64,000 nt of DNA. Origin: Belliella calami (lineage in GTDB: Bacteria > Bacteroidota > Bacteroidia > Cytophagales > Cyclobacteriaceae). The notes beneath the pieces were generated by a model. The model saw only the letters and a program-made list of their open reading frames with translations, made no database searches and was not told where the DNA came from. The DNA lies in the NCBI RefSeq assembly GCF_022549695.1, contig NZ_JAKZGS010000005.1, forward strand, positions 62,001 to 126,000, given 5' to 3'. Position 1 is the first letter of the stretch. Every line of letters starts with the position of its first letter. A program made the position numbers and the translations under genes. Shown here in pieces: positions 1 through 9,050 of the stretch.

Positions 1-803
1 AAAATAGACTCTTGATTGTGTTCATTTTCTTCCTCAAAATTTGAAAGGTATCTCGGTAAAAGTTCATATTCTCCAGAATTAATGACTGCTTCCAACAATG
101 GTCTTGCATTTTCAAATTCTCCTTTGAAAAGATAAACTTTTGCTAACATGGCTCTTGCTGCAGCATTGGTAGCCCTACCAAGTTCCGCACTTCCATAAGT
201 GCTTTTGTTTGGAAGTTTACTGATCGCCATAGTGAGATCACTGATAGCCTGTTGCATCGTTTCCTCTTCGGTAGATCTTGGTGTAGCACTTGCTATGGAT
301 GTGGCCATTGTTGTCATCAATGGTACACCACCCCAAAGAGAACCTAGCTCATAATAAGCCCAACCTCTAAGGAAATATGCTTCGCCCAAAATTCTTTCTC
401 TCAACGGTTCTGTAATTTCTTCAGTGACATTCTCAGCATTGTCGATGACAATATTTGCACGATGGATCACCCTGTACCAACCTCTCCAATTAGAAATAAT
501 CAAAGGGTTTGAAGGGTCAATCGCTCCTTGCAAAACCTGGTTTCTATGGGCTTCCAATTGTCCACCACCTGAAGCCACATCATCAGAAAGAAGGTCATGA
601 AGGAAAAAATATTCCCTAATGTAAAGATCAAGACCCTGCAAAGCTGAATATGCGGAATTAATTCCCGCCACCAATTGCGGACCGGAAACAAAAAATGTTT
701 CTACGGATAGTTGATTGGGGTTCACAGGACTGAGTTTTTCATCGTCGCATGATACGATCCCCACCATTAGCAAGCACGCTGTAATTAATAATCTGATTTT
801 CAT
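1..803 (-). CDS. SusD/RagB family nutrient-binding outer-membrane lipoprotein (partial, 3' end outside window)
   Basis: The first 267 codons of a SusD/RagB protein, the glycan-binding lid of a SusCD importer at the cell surface. The start at 803 gives a lipoprotein signal (MKIRLLITACLLMVGIVSC) followed by acidic residues, the usual surface-export pattern in Bacteroidota. SusD-typical helical stretches follow: a YSALQGLDLYIREYFFLHD-like segment, WRGWYRVIHRANIVIDN, and an RGWAYYELGSLWGGVPL segment typical of the SusD TPR core. The start lies 23 bp after the stop of the SusC gene at 827, so the two form an operon on the minus strand. The C-terminal half is cut off by the window edge. Family call is firm; the substrate is unknown. 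Confidence 0.93.
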   Translation of the reverse strand, partial: MKIRLLITACLLMVGIVSCDDEKLSPVNPNQLSVETFFVSGPQLVAGINSAYSALQGLDLYIREYFFLHDLLSDDVASGGGQLEAHRNQVLQGAIDPSNPLIISNWRGWYRVIHRANIVIDNAENVTEEITEPLRERILGEAYFLRGWAYYELGSLWGGVPLMTTMATSIASATPRSTEEETMQQAISDLTMAISKLPNKSTYGSAELGRATNAAARAMLAKVYLFKGEFENARPLLEAVINSGEYELLPRYLSNFEEENEHNQESI

Positions 804-826
804 TTTTTTATTCTTTTAATTTTGGG

Positions 827-3800
827 TTAGAAAGTAAGCTGTAAACCGCCTATTATTGTTCTAGCTGCTGGGAATTGTCCAAAGTCAATACCTTGTCCAA
901 GTGTAGAATTTATGTCTGTTCTTGCTGCAATCTCTGGGTCATATCCAGTGTATTTGGTGAATGTCAAAAGATTTTGGCCTGAGACATACACTCTAACTCT
1001 AGATATTGAGCCCTTGCTGATTTGTTCTATTACCGAGCTTGGGATGTTATATCCTAGGCTCAAATTCTTTAACCTTAAGAAGGAACCATCTTCAATCCAT
1101 CGAGAACTGGCCCTTGCATTTCTGTTAGGATCACCATTGATGGCTCTAGGCACATCAGTCACGGTATTCACAGGAGTCCATCTATCCAAGACTTCTGTAC
1201 TTGAATTGAATAGTCTAGTCATACCTTCTGTATGAAATCTAAGAAGGTTGAAAATTTCATTTCCTTGAACACCTTGCCAAAACATCGAGAAATCAAAGTT
1301 CTTGTAACTTGCCGAAAAATTTAGACCATAAGTAAAATCAGGCATATAGTGTCCAAGATAAGTTCTGTCATTTGCATTGATTTCACCATCTTCATTCAAA
1401 TCAGTAAATCGAATATCTCCAGCTGCAGTATGAATTCTCGGATCATAAGGCTCACCTTCTGCAGGTAAATTTTGTCTAGGTGCAGAAATTGCCTCCTCAT
1501 TACTTTGGAATATTGATTCTGTCTGCCAGCCAAAGAAATACCCGATAGGTCTTCCTGCCTCAGTGAAGGTCAAAGGATCTCCTTGGAATTCAGGTCCAAA
1601 AATTGTGTTTCCTGAACCCAATGAAACCAACTCATTTCTGACAAAACCAATATTTCCGTCAACTGAGAACTGGAAATCTCCAGAATACTTTCTGTAACCT
1701 AAGGTCAACTCAACACCTCTATTGGCCACAGTTCCAACATTGGCTACTGGAGCACCGTCATAGCCTAAAGATGGAGGAATAGGAACTCCTAATATCATTC
1801 CTTCAGTCGTGTTGTCAAACCACTCAAACGAAAAGTTTAACCTATCTTCGAACAATCCTAAGTCAAATCCGATGTTCTTCATCACGGTAGTTTCCCACCT
1901 TAAATCAGGATTGGCCAAAGTCGAAATGGTACTTGCTGCTGCCATACTTCCACCTAAAGGATAAAAGAAATTACTGTTGATAGTAGCTTGGTAAACATAA
2001 TTTCCGATTTGGTCATTCCCTGTTTCTCCATAACTTGCTCGCAATTTCAAATCACTTACAGCAGTCAAATCCTGCATAAACGACTCTTCACTTATCCTCC
2101 AACCAGCTGAAATGGATGGGAAAGTCCCCCATTTACTATTTGGACCAAATCTAGACCCACCGTCTCTTCTTAAAGATGCGCTGAATAAATATTTTTGATC
2201 GTAATCATAGTTTAACCTACCTAGGTAAGAGATCAAAGCATATTCTAACTTTGAACTGTTTGCAGTTTGGTTTTGCACACCCTGAAGTTCCCTGATTTCA
2301 TTTGTCAGGAAGTTTTGACCAGAACCTGCCAATGTTGTGCTTAAGAATGTTTGCTGCTCCACTACTGCCAACAAGTCAAGATTATGCTTGCCGAAAGACT
2401 TGGAATAGGATAATTGATTAGATATCAAAGGAGAGAAAAAACTAAACCTGTTTTGATCAATAACAGCAAAAGGCTGTTCATGAAAATCTCCAGACCTAAA
2501 TCTTGGTGTATATTCGTTACCCGTTCCCAAGGCTAAATCAGTACCTACCAAAAACTTGTATTTCAAACCTTCATAAATATTGATATCGATGTAGGCTGTC
2601 CCCAGAATTTTGTATTCTTGCTGCCTGTTTGTTCTCAAAACAGCGTTCAATACTGGATTTTCAGGATCTGAACCATCTATCCTATCTGGAGAACGAAACC
2701 CACCAAGCCTAGTTTCATCTCTCACGGGGATGTATGGCACGGATTTTACCATGTGTTCGAGCTGTGTTCTTCCACTGGTGAATGGTTCCACATTTCTATT
2801 GGAATATGCTATGGTAAGCGTTTGACCGATTTTCACTCTTTTGGAGATCGTCATTTCGGTATTTGCCCTGAATGAGAACCTTTCGAAATCAGTACCTCTC
2901 ATAATCCCTTCCTGTCCGAAATATCCCGCAGAAACATTGTAAACAATAGACTCATTTCCTCCTGATATTCCAACATTGTGACTTTGGATAGAAGCCGGTC
3001 TGAACATCTCCCTTTGCCAGTCGGTATTGACATCAGCCAAATCTCCTAGATTATCAAACCTTGAAGGTGCTGCTTCGCCTGCATTGCCGAGAAGGTCTCT
3101 ACCAAATGCAATGTATTGATCCCTATCAAGAAGATCTAATGTTCTCCATGCGCTTTGGGTACCCACATACGAGTCAACCGATACTACAGCCTTGCCGATT
3201 TTACCTCTTTTTGTCGTTACGAGAATCACACCATTTGCCGCTCTAGAACCATATATCGCAGCAGCGGAAGCATCTTTGAGAACTTCTATGGACTCAATAT
3301 CAGCAGTATTGATTTGATTCAAACCGCCTGCTGGAATACCATCTATTACGTACAATGGATCATTATTCCCAACAGTACCGATTCCTCTAATTCTTACTAC
3401 AGGATTGGTTCCTGGTGATCCAGCATTTGTGATGTTCACCCCTGCTGCACGACCTTGTATCGCTGAAGCAAGATTTGGAACAGGTAGTTCTGTAATTTGG
3501 TCAGATGATATAGAAGTGATGGCACTGGTCACAGTTGCTCTTTTCTGTGTACCATATCCTACTACTACCACCTCTGACAATGATTCTTGCGAAGATTCGA
3601 GTGTTATATCGAATATAGTCGTGTTGCCAACGGTTCTTTCCACTTGCGTGTAGCCAATAAAAGAAAAAACCAAGACTGATCTGGAGGAAGGAACAGTCAG
3701 ACTAAAACTTCCATCGATATCTGTTGCTGTTCCTGTCGTTTCTCCTTTGATGAATACATTGACTCCCGGAAGCGTTTCTCCTGTATCACCATCTTTTACA

Positions 3801-3943
3801 ATTCCTGAAACCTGAATTTGTTGATCTCCTGATTGTGCAAAAGTATCAGTTGGTAAAATTGTCTGCCAAAGAAAAAGCAACACCGATAGTGCAGCGCATT
3901 TCCTTAAGATGTTTGATTTTTTTGGGTAAATTAGTTTAAACAT
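827..3943 (-). CDS. SusC/RagA family TonB-linked outer-membrane receptor
   Basis: A 1038-residue TonB-dependent transporter that would import oligosaccharides across the outer membrane with its SusD partner. Visible parts: a signal peptide (about 1-37, ending DTFAQ), a CarboxypepD_reg-like domain (about 43-128, with VSGIVKDGDTGETLPGVNV), the SusC junction motif EVVVVGYGTQKR, a plug domain containing DPLYVIDGIPAGG and AAIYGSRAANGVILVTTKRG, then a long beta barrel ending in an aromatic residue (GGLQLTF). Length is normal for the family. It is the promoter-proximal gene of the SusCD pair, with about 500 bp of non-coding DNA upstream. No N-terminal STN domain is seen, so transcription is probably not by a FecR-type anti-sigma circuit. 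Confidence 0.97.
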   Translation of the reverse strand: MFKLIYPKKSNILRKCAALSVLLFLWQTILPTDTFAQSGDQQIQVSGIVKDGDTGETLPGVNVFIKGETTGTATDIDGSFSLTVPSSRSVLVFSFIGYTQVERTVGNTTIFDITLESSQESLSEVVVVGYGTQKRATVTSAITSISSDQITELPVPNLASAIQGRAAGVNITNAGSPGTNPVVRIRGIGTVGNNDPLYVIDGIPAGGLNQINTADIESIEVLKDASAAAIYGSRAANGVILVTTKRGKIGKAVVSVDSYVGTQSAWRTLDLLDRDQYIAFGRDLLGNAGEAAPSRFDNLGDLADVNTDWQREMFRPASIQSHNVGISGGNESIVYNVSAGYFGQEGIMRGTDFERFSFRANTEMTISKRVKIGQTLTIAYSNRNVEPFTSGRTQLEHMVKSVPYIPVRDETRLGGFRSPDRIDGSDPENPVLNAVLRTNRQQEYKILGTAYIDINIYEGLKYKFLVGTDLALGTGNEYTPRFRSGDFHEQPFAVIDQNRFSFFSPLISNQLSYSKSFGKHNLDLLAVVEQQTFLSTTLAGSGQNFLTNEIRELQGVQNQTANSSKLEYALISYLGRLNYDYDQKYLFSASLRRDGGSRFGPNSKWGTFPSISAGWRISEESFMQDLTAVSDLKLRASYGETGNDQIGNYVYQATINSNFFYPLGGSMAAASTISTLANPDLRWETTVMKNIGFDLGLFEDRLNFSFEWFDNTTEGMILGVPIPPSLGYDGAPVANVGTVANRGVELTLGYRKYSGDFQFSVDGNIGFVRNELVSLGSGNTIFGPEFQGDPLTFTEAGRPIGYFFGWQTESIFQSNEEAISAPRQNLPAEGEPYDPRIHTAAGDIRFTDLNEDGEINANDRTYLGHYMPDFTYGLNFSASYKNFDFSMFWQGVQGNEIFNLLRFHTEGMTRLFNSSTEVLDRWTPVNTVTDVPRAINGDPNRNARASSRWIEDGSFLRLKNLSLGYNIPSSVIEQISKGSISRVRVYVSGQNLLTFTKYTGYDPEIAARTDINSTLGQGIDFGQFPAARTIIGGLQLTF

Positions 3944-4457
3944 TGATTTTTTGGTTTATAAATTTTCATAATTTAATTCAATCCAAAAGCAAATTGGTCG
4001 GGTTTGGATTAATTAACTATTGAATTTATAAAAAAGATTATTACTAAAAATCTCTTTTTTGGCCAAAAGACCTGATTTTGGTCATTGAATTTCGTTTAGA
4101 TATTGGAAAAAAAATCTGCTGAAATTTAGCAATTCTACCTATTAAACCTTATAAATATCGTTTTATAACCTTTTTCGCAATTTTTCAAAATTGTGTTATT
4201 GCGCTTAAGTGATAAATGAAAAAATAGTTCAAATAACAAAGAAATCAACCATTTTCTCAAGATTTATGAATCCAAAAGGTTCGTAAAAACTATCAGCTTT
4301 GAAAAATTATAGCGCTAAAAACTTACATCTGACAACATGTAAAAATCACTTGTTTTGAAGCAAAAATTCAATCATAGGACACCAATCAAATACCGTATCT
4401 TTCCTATCGAGTTCAAAAGCCATGTTTTGCAGCACCAAACCTATCCAGCTTACTTTA
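3944..4457. other. Intergenic region upstream of SusC
   Basis: A 514-bp AT-rich gap between the SusC gene and the GH99-like gene, both on the minus strand. It should hold the SusCD promoter and leader. I see no exact TAnnTTTG box with a -33 TTTG at proper spacing. Short inverted segments (for example ggccaaaa and ttttggtc near 4060-4085) may form a weak hairpin that could end transcription of the upstream gene or attenuate the SusCD transcript. No coding signal was seen. Confidence 0.5.
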
Positions 4458-6047
4458 CTACTCTTTATTAAAAACCTCCCTTATAGCCTCCAAATAATCA
4501 AATTTATGACCTTCGGTAGGCTCAATGTAATTGCCTTCCAAATACTCATTCCAACAACACACCATTACCGTATTCCCATTCGTAGCTTTATTCTGGTCAG
4601 CAATCAATCTCGCCTCTTCTAGCTTAGCTTTAAAAGTAGATTTGTTGCTACGAACTTTGTCTTTGCCAGGCTCACTTGGTACACCGCTCTGCTGTGGCCA
4701 CGTCCCTCCCATTGGTCTCATATCCCAACCCATCGCTACTGGAGGCTGAAACTCGAAGCTAGGGTCATTTTTAAATTCTTGAGTCCATTTTTCCCAATGA
4801 CTTCTATAATTCTTCCTCATATCATCATAGCTCCAATTTGCTTTATTTTCATAGGTATGGTAGATATAAGCGGTCATTCCTTCAAATCCCATTCCTTTTA
4901 GCCTTTTGGCGTAATCTTGAAAAAGCAGTTTGTCTGTGTATCTACCACCCTTCCAAGGTTCTCTAGGATTATTGGCGACCCATTTTGTGTGCATTGCATA
5001 GGGCATTTCTGCCTGTGTCATTGCACCAGAGGTAGTTGCTATAAATTTGATCCCTGGAAATCCTGCCTTTCTAGCCAATTCCTTTGACCTATCGAGCAGT
5101 TCTTTCATGCTAATCCCGTAAAAAGCAGCCCTCGCTTCTGTATCGTGTGGGAAATAAAAATAGACAATAGGTCTTCCAATTGGATCTTTCAGATAATCTT
5201 TTCTTTTAAAATACTTATCAATCCAAAGCATAGTGATTTTGTCATGAACTTGCAGATAGGATGCCTTATCAGCTTTTTCACCAGCTACATTTCTTTTGGC
5301 TGCTATACTTTCTGGTGAGCCAACATCCAACCAAAGCAACCATTTGGCATCATCGTCATCACACCAGTTGATTGCCCACTTCATTTGCTTAGACTCTGGA
5401 AGTTTTTCATTCTCGCGCAACAAAACCGTCAACTGATCCTCCCACTGCTCAATCCCTGGTACTGCCACTCTCTTGTAATTGGAATCATCTACTTTCCATC
5501 CTTTTGGATAATATGTATTAGCCTGTGGGGCAAAGCCTAAATGGTAATAATAGTGCCTGCCAAAAAACCAATTATAAGCAAAAAAGTCTATCCCGTAGCT
5601 TTTCATATATTCCAATTGCTTTTTGGCAACTTTAGGATCATCTCTTTTATAAAATCCACCCAAACTGCTATGTGGCTTTCTTTCCAAAAAAGGCCCTTCA
5701 TAAGGGTAACGATTGCTGTAAACTCGGCCTCTAGGCCCCCACATTCCAGTATTTTTAGTAAAACCACAGTCTTCAGGCTTATACAAACATGGCCAAAAAC
5801 TGTCAACATCCCTATTTGGATCTGAGGAGACATTCCAAGAAGGCATAAAATAAACCCCTACCATGGCTTCACTTGAAGAAGCGACTGTTCTGGCACCAAT
5901 CCCCTGAATATCGCTTTCATCTTTTTGGTTGATTCCACCATCAGGATTGATACCTGTATCATCTTGAGTAATCTGTTTCACTTCGCATCCCTCCGGAAGC
6001 CCTCCTGCAAAAACTAATATGAATAAAAAAGGCAAAAGTGATTTCAT
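4458..6047 (-). CDS. Secreted glycoside hydrolase family 99-like / WbsX-domain protein
   Basis: A 529-residue exported protein with a (beta/alpha)8-type domain related to the WbsX and GH99/GH71-like group, which acts on mannose-containing or other glycans. Starting near residue 60, the segment GVYFMPSWNVSS resembles the first strand; QLEYMKSYGIDFFAYNWFF matches the GIDFF.YNWF segment; the C-terminal WNEYLEGNYIEPTEG with YLEAIREVF (from about 499) is the hallmark of WbsX/GH99-like proteins and carries the likely acidic residue. The N-terminus is a hydrophobic signal with a Cys at about 21, but the lipobox is atypical, so secreted or lipoprotein are both possible. It lies upstream of SusC and probably serves the same PUL. 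The substrate is not deducible. Confidence 0.8.
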   Translation of the reverse strand: MKSLLPFLFILVFAGGLPEGCEVKQITQDDTGINPDGGINQKDESDIQGIGARTVASSSEAMVGVYFMPSWNVSSDPNRDVDSFWPCLYKPEDCGFTKNTGMWGPRGRVYSNRYPYEGPFLERKPHSSLGGFYKRDDPKVAKKQLEYMKSYGIDFFAYNWFFGRHYYYHLGFAPQANTYYPKGWKVDDSNYKRVAVPGIEQWEDQLTVLLRENEKLPESKQMKWAINWCDDDDAKWLLWLDVGSPESIAAKRNVAGEKADKASYLQVHDKITMLWIDKYFKRKDYLKDPIGRPIVYFYFPHDTEARAAFYGISMKELLDRSKELARKAGFPGIKFIATTSGAMTQAEMPYAMHTKWVANNPREPWKGGRYTDKLLFQDYAKRLKGMGFEGMTAYIYHTYENKANWSYDDMRKNYRSHWEKWTQEFKNDPSFEFQPPVAMGWDMRPMGGTWPQQSGVPSEPGKDKVRSNKSTFKAKLEEARLIADQNKATNGNTVMVCCWNEYLEGNYIEPTEGHKFDYLEAIREVFNKE

Positions 6048-6208
6048 ATAATTAAATGTTAGGTTGTAAAATTAGAAAAATACAAAGTAATTAAAAAGTT
6101 ATGGTTCATTTGTGAATGATATAACTTAAAAACGCATCATTTAGTTACTTTTTGTTTCAATGTTTGTTCCGATTCAATCGGAAGCAAAAAGTAAAACGGG
6201 TCACCTTC
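6048..6208. other. Intergenic region between GH99-like gene and island
   Basis: A 160-bp AT-rich stretch separating the conserved GH99-like gene from the first attC-like repeat. It must contain the promoter of the GH99-like gene (minus strand). The island boundary appears to fall here. I see no gene and no clear direct repeat that would mark an integration event. Confidence 0.4.
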
Positions 6209-6399
6209 ACCTAACAAACCCTTTACCCTGTGGATGTACGCCTCAACACAAGTCAGTCAATGCGTCACAGGCCTACACAACAGCCACAAATACGATCGCT
6301 ATCGGAACTATGATAGGTTTTCACATCAATCTGGGATTTTTTTCAAGGGCTTTCGGCTAGTGGGCTCAATCTTGTGTGTGGTATATCTAGTTAGCCTCA
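6209..6399 (-). repeat. attC-like site, long type, copy a
   Basis: Read on the minus strand, the site starts with GAGGCTAAC, which also encodes the end of the DUF6624 gene, and ends with GTTAGGT at 6209-6215, a perfect match to the classical integron core GTTRRRY. Between them are 174 bp that share blocks with the sites at 7312-7461 and 9051-9197: AGCCCACTAGCCGAAAGCCC near one end, and GCATTGACTGAC plus GGGTAAAGGGTTTGTTAGGTG near the other. The two outer blocks are partly complementary and can form the base of a hairpin. It is the last site of the array, next to non-island genes. Confidence 0.6.
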
Positions 6400-6977
6400 A
6401 ACGTGATGTCAAATCCTTTGAGATAATCTTCTATTGGTTCTAACCCCAACTCCTGTCTTCTTTCATTGACAGTTTCTGGAGCTTCTAAATCATATAATTT
6501 GCCATTCTTAATTTGGCTTCCAAATATTTGAGGTTTACCCTCATCCATTAAAATTCTATCTTTCATTAAAGCGAATTGTTCATTGCTTAAGTCGCCATTT
6601 TTGACAGCTTTTTCAATAAGAGGAAAATACTTAACCCTATATTTATGTTCTGTATGTTGCAAGCCCAGCCAGATTGCATTCATTTCTTGTTGATTTACTT
6701 CATTTAAGGTCGGCATTCCGCATTTTTCAATTATACTTATGATCAATTCTTGATTCCTATGGTCTTCTTTTGCATACTTAATTAGATTTTTCTCTTGTCT
6801 TATTTTTTGGTCACTTATATAGACTTCACTAAGTATTTCTCTCTTCTTATTGCAGTCAACTTCAACGTAATCCACAGAACCAACATAAGCAAATTTATTT
6901 CTGTTAATAAACAAGAATATCGATACTATCAATAATAGAGATATAAAAATAGTGAGGAACACTTTTGTTTTTTTCAT
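6387..6977 (-). CDS. DUF6624-like membrane-anchored protein
   Basis: A 196-residue protein with one N-terminal membrane segment (about 6-24, VFLTIFISLLLIVSIFLFI) and a soluble domain outside the cytoplasm. The domain resembles DUF6624: a DQKIRQ-type start, a CGMPTLNEV segment matching the usual G-W/M-PT motif, then IWLGLQHTEHKYRVKYFPL and MKDRILMDEGKPQIFGSQ, which match the family pattern of QHa, DR and GkpQ-GTQ. The biochemical function of DUF6624 is unknown. The stop codon overlaps the GCTAAC core of the downstream attC-like site, as is usual for cassette genes. It is followed by the conserved chromosome, so it is the terminal gene of the array. Confidence 0.7.
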   Translation of the reverse strand: MKKTKVFLTIFISLLLIVSIFLFINRNKFAYVGSVDYVEVDCNKKREILSEVYISDQKIRQEKNLIKYAKEDHRNQELIISIIEKCGMPTLNEVNQQEMNAIWLGLQHTEHKYRVKYFPLIEKAVKNGDLSNEQFALMKDRILMDEGKPQIFGSQIKNGKLYDLEAPETVNERRQELGLEPIEDYLKGFDITFEAN

Positions 6978-6994
6978 TTGTTTTTATTTTTAAT

Positions 6995-7200
6995 TCTGAC
7001 TAGTGCTAAGAAAATCGCTTAATTTGAGCTGATTACCAATCCTCATTAGTCAGACCGAATTTATCCATTTCCTTTTTAATTCTCTTAACTAAGCCCAACT
7101 TTTTTTTTAAAAAACCTTTCAAACCAAATCCCCCAACTTCTTGATCCAGTTACAGGATCTAAGAAATCAAAGGTTGGATCCAAGACGTGCTGAAAAATTA
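6995..7200 (-). pseudogene. Decayed coding fragment, copy a
   Basis: About 200 bp that is highly similar to 8726-8935. On the minus strand it reads DPTFDFLDPVTGSRSWGIWF, then ERFFKKK, and after a one-base shift at a run of nine A it continues GLVKRIKKEMDKFGLTNEDW before a stop. The conservation of a readable frame across both copies suggests the remains of the C-terminal part of a real protein, inactivated by a frameshift and truncation. I do not recognise the parent protein. It lies between the DUF6624 gene and the attC-like site upstream of it. Confidence 0.5.
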
Positions 7201-7311
7201 AATTCCCAAATAATAGGTAAGTAACTTATGCCCAATGCAAAAAAAACCACGTCATAACTATCGTTACTTAAAAAAACTACTTCTTAAAATCCAAAAATCA
7301 TCCTACTATTC

Positions 7312-7461
7312 CACCTAGTAAACCCTTCACCCTATGGATGACATTCAATACGCCACTATTCCGATGGTTATCGGAACAATGATAGAGTTTTTCTAATATC
7401 AGAGCTTAGAAATAGTCTTCGGCATAAGGGCTTTTGGCTAGTGGGCTAAATGTTGGCTGCT
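7312..7461 (-). repeat. attC-like site, long type, copy b
   Basis: Minus strand: the site starts with AGCAGCCAAC at the 3' end of the Fic gene (the TAG stop lies just inside the site) and continues with the shared block TTTAGCCCACTAGCC and AAAAGCCCTT. It ends with GGGTGAAGGGTTTACTAGGTG, where the R'-like core has changed to ACTAGGT. The interior contains a small hairpin ccgatggttatcgg (7370-7383). It shares the end blocks with copies a and c but not their total length. Confidence 0.55.
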
Positions 7462-8597
7462 GATGTTTTTTCATTATTTATTTTCGGTATTCTTATTTTT
7501 TTCGGACTTATAATAACGTAATTTGTTTTCTTTCCGCTGTCTTCTGCTTTCAACATTTCTTTTGCAACTAAATCTTGCAAATCTCGCAAAGCTGTGTCTG
7601 TCGAGCATTTGGTAAGTTTAGCGTAGGTTGATGTTCGTAAAAACCCAACTTCTTTACTGTAATTGTCATAAAGATAATTAATTACAAGCCGTTGTCTTTC
7701 ATTAATGTTTGTAGACTTGTGTCTGTCCCAAAAGTGTGCTTTGTCCAAAATGATTTCCAAATTTTGTTCACTTGCTAACAATGCTCTTTCAAAACAACCA
7801 AGAAACCATTCTAAATATTTTGTGATGTCCGATGTTCCTTTTTGTGTTTCTTCAATGATCTTGTTATAGTGTTTGTGCTCTTTGAAGATTTGGTTTGATA
7901 AGCTGTAAAAACGAATTTTACTATTATCGCTTTTTGCTAGCCACATATCTAAAATTGCTCTCGCTATTCGTCCGTTGCCATCATCAAAAGGGTGAATTGT
8001 AACAAACCAAAAGTGAGCAATGATAGATTTTAGAACTAAATCTATACTTGTATCATTATTCAACCAATTTAAAAATTGTTCCATTTCGTAAGGAACCCTG
8101 TCGGCTGATGGTGCTTCAAAATGTACTTTTTCCCTACCAAAATTGCCAGAAACTACCTTCATGCCGCCTGAACGATATTTGGCAACATCTATTTGCTGAT
8201 AACCACTAAAACCTGTTTGAAAAAGTGAGTTATGCCAACCTAAAAGGCGTGTTTCTGAGAGTGCTTTGTCGAAATTTTGTGTAGCATCTAAAACGACATC
8301 AACAATTCCTTCAATATTTCGCGGTGTCTTTATAAAATCAGCATTTTCAATACCTAATTTTCGAGCTATAGACGAGCGAACAAGTTCGGTATTTAAAAAT
8401 TCACCTTCAATTCTTGATGTATCTACAACATCCAATATAAGCGACTCCAAAGTTGCACGCTCTATAAAATCGAAACCTAAACTTTCCATACGGCCCAATA
8501 AACGTCCTTGTAAATGCCTTACAGAAGCCAAGATTGGTGATAACTTATCGTTATCCCAAAAGAAGTTTGTCCAATTTTCTTTTTCGTGTATGTACAT
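7446..8597 (-). CDS. Fic family protein (DUF4172 + Fic + winged helix)
   Basis: A 383-residue Fic enzyme that probably transfers AMP (or another nucleotide moiety) to a target protein hydroxyl. Domain order: an N-terminal DUF4172-like region (MYIHEKENWTNFFWDN and LQGRLLGRMESLGF), the inhibitory helix motif T60-SRI-E64-G65, which matches (S/T)xxxE(G/N) of class II Fic proteins, the active-site loop H202PFDDGNGRIAR, and a C-terminal winged helix (about 310-375) typical of autoregulating Fic proteins. I chose the start at 8597 because MYIHE is the usual family N-terminus; an upstream ATG at 8645 would add 16 residues encoded by the operator region. All key residues are intact. The gene sits in a cassette-like unit. 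Confidence 0.93.
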   Translation of the reverse strand: MYIHEKENWTNFFWDNDKLSPILASVRHLQGRLLGRMESLGFDFIERATLESLILDVVDTSRIEGEFLNTELVRSSIARKLGIENADFIKTPRNIEGIVDVVLDATQNFDKALSETRLLGWHNSLFQTGFSGYQQIDVAKYRSGGMKVVSGNFGREKVHFEAPSADRVPYEMEQFLNWLNNDTSIDLVLKSIIAHFWFVTIHPFDDGNGRIARAILDMWLAKSDNSKIRFYSLSNQIFKEHKHYNKIIEETQKGTSDITKYLEWFLGCFERALLASEQNLEIILDKAHFWDRHKSTNINERQRLVINYLYDNYSKEVGFLRTSTYAKLTKCSTDTALRDLQDLVAKEMLKAEDSGKKTNYVIISPKKIRIPKINNEKTSAANI

Positions 8598-8603
8598 AAT
8601 TAC

Positions 8604-8622
8604 CACCGCAAAGTATGCGGTG
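8604..8622. promoter_or_regulatory. Perfect inverted repeat upstream of Fic gene (putative operator)
   Basis: caccgca / tgcggtg, 7-bp arms with a 5-nt centre, ending 7 bp before the ATG at 8597. Its position over the translation start region, and the winged helix at the Fic C-terminus, suggest autoregulation by Fic binding to this operator. A role as a 5' UTR hairpin is the alternative. Confidence 0.45.
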
Positions 8623-8725
8623 AAAATACTGCTTTTAAACCGCAAAACAATCCTTTGCTTTAAAAACCTTTATTTGTCAGATAGTTTGTTCCTTGCTGGG
8701 TTGTCTTTTTTACACTTTTGACTGA

Positions 8726-8935
8726 CGCAAAGAAAATCGCTTAATTTGGGCTGATTTCCAATCCTAATTAGTCAGACCGTTCCGATCCTCGGGATGTTTA
8801 TTTATTCTCTTAACTAAGCCCAATATTCTTTTCTAATCTAAGATAACAAAAACCTCTCAAACCAAATCCCCCACCTTCTTGATCCAGTTACAGGATCTAA
8901 GAAATCAAAGGTTGGATCCAAGACATCTCTAAAGC
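8726..8935 (-). pseudogene. Decayed coding fragment, copy b
   Basis: Second copy of the segment at 6995-7200. The frame DPTFDFLDPVTGSRRWGIWF, then ERFL, is intact here, followed by frame damage, and then GLVKRIN and DWKSAQIKRFSLRQS in another frame. The two copies complement each other: the SAQIKRFS end is behind a stop in copy a, while copy b has lost the middle. It lies just upstream of the Fic gene. The parent gene is not recognised. Confidence 0.5.
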
Positions 8936-9050
8936 AGAATACCCCAATTTTGGGTAGGGGCTTTTATGCCTTTTCCACAGGCATTGGTCAAATAATAGTA
9001 GAAATCGTAACTAATGAAAAATAATTAAACCCATAAAAAGAGTACTAATA

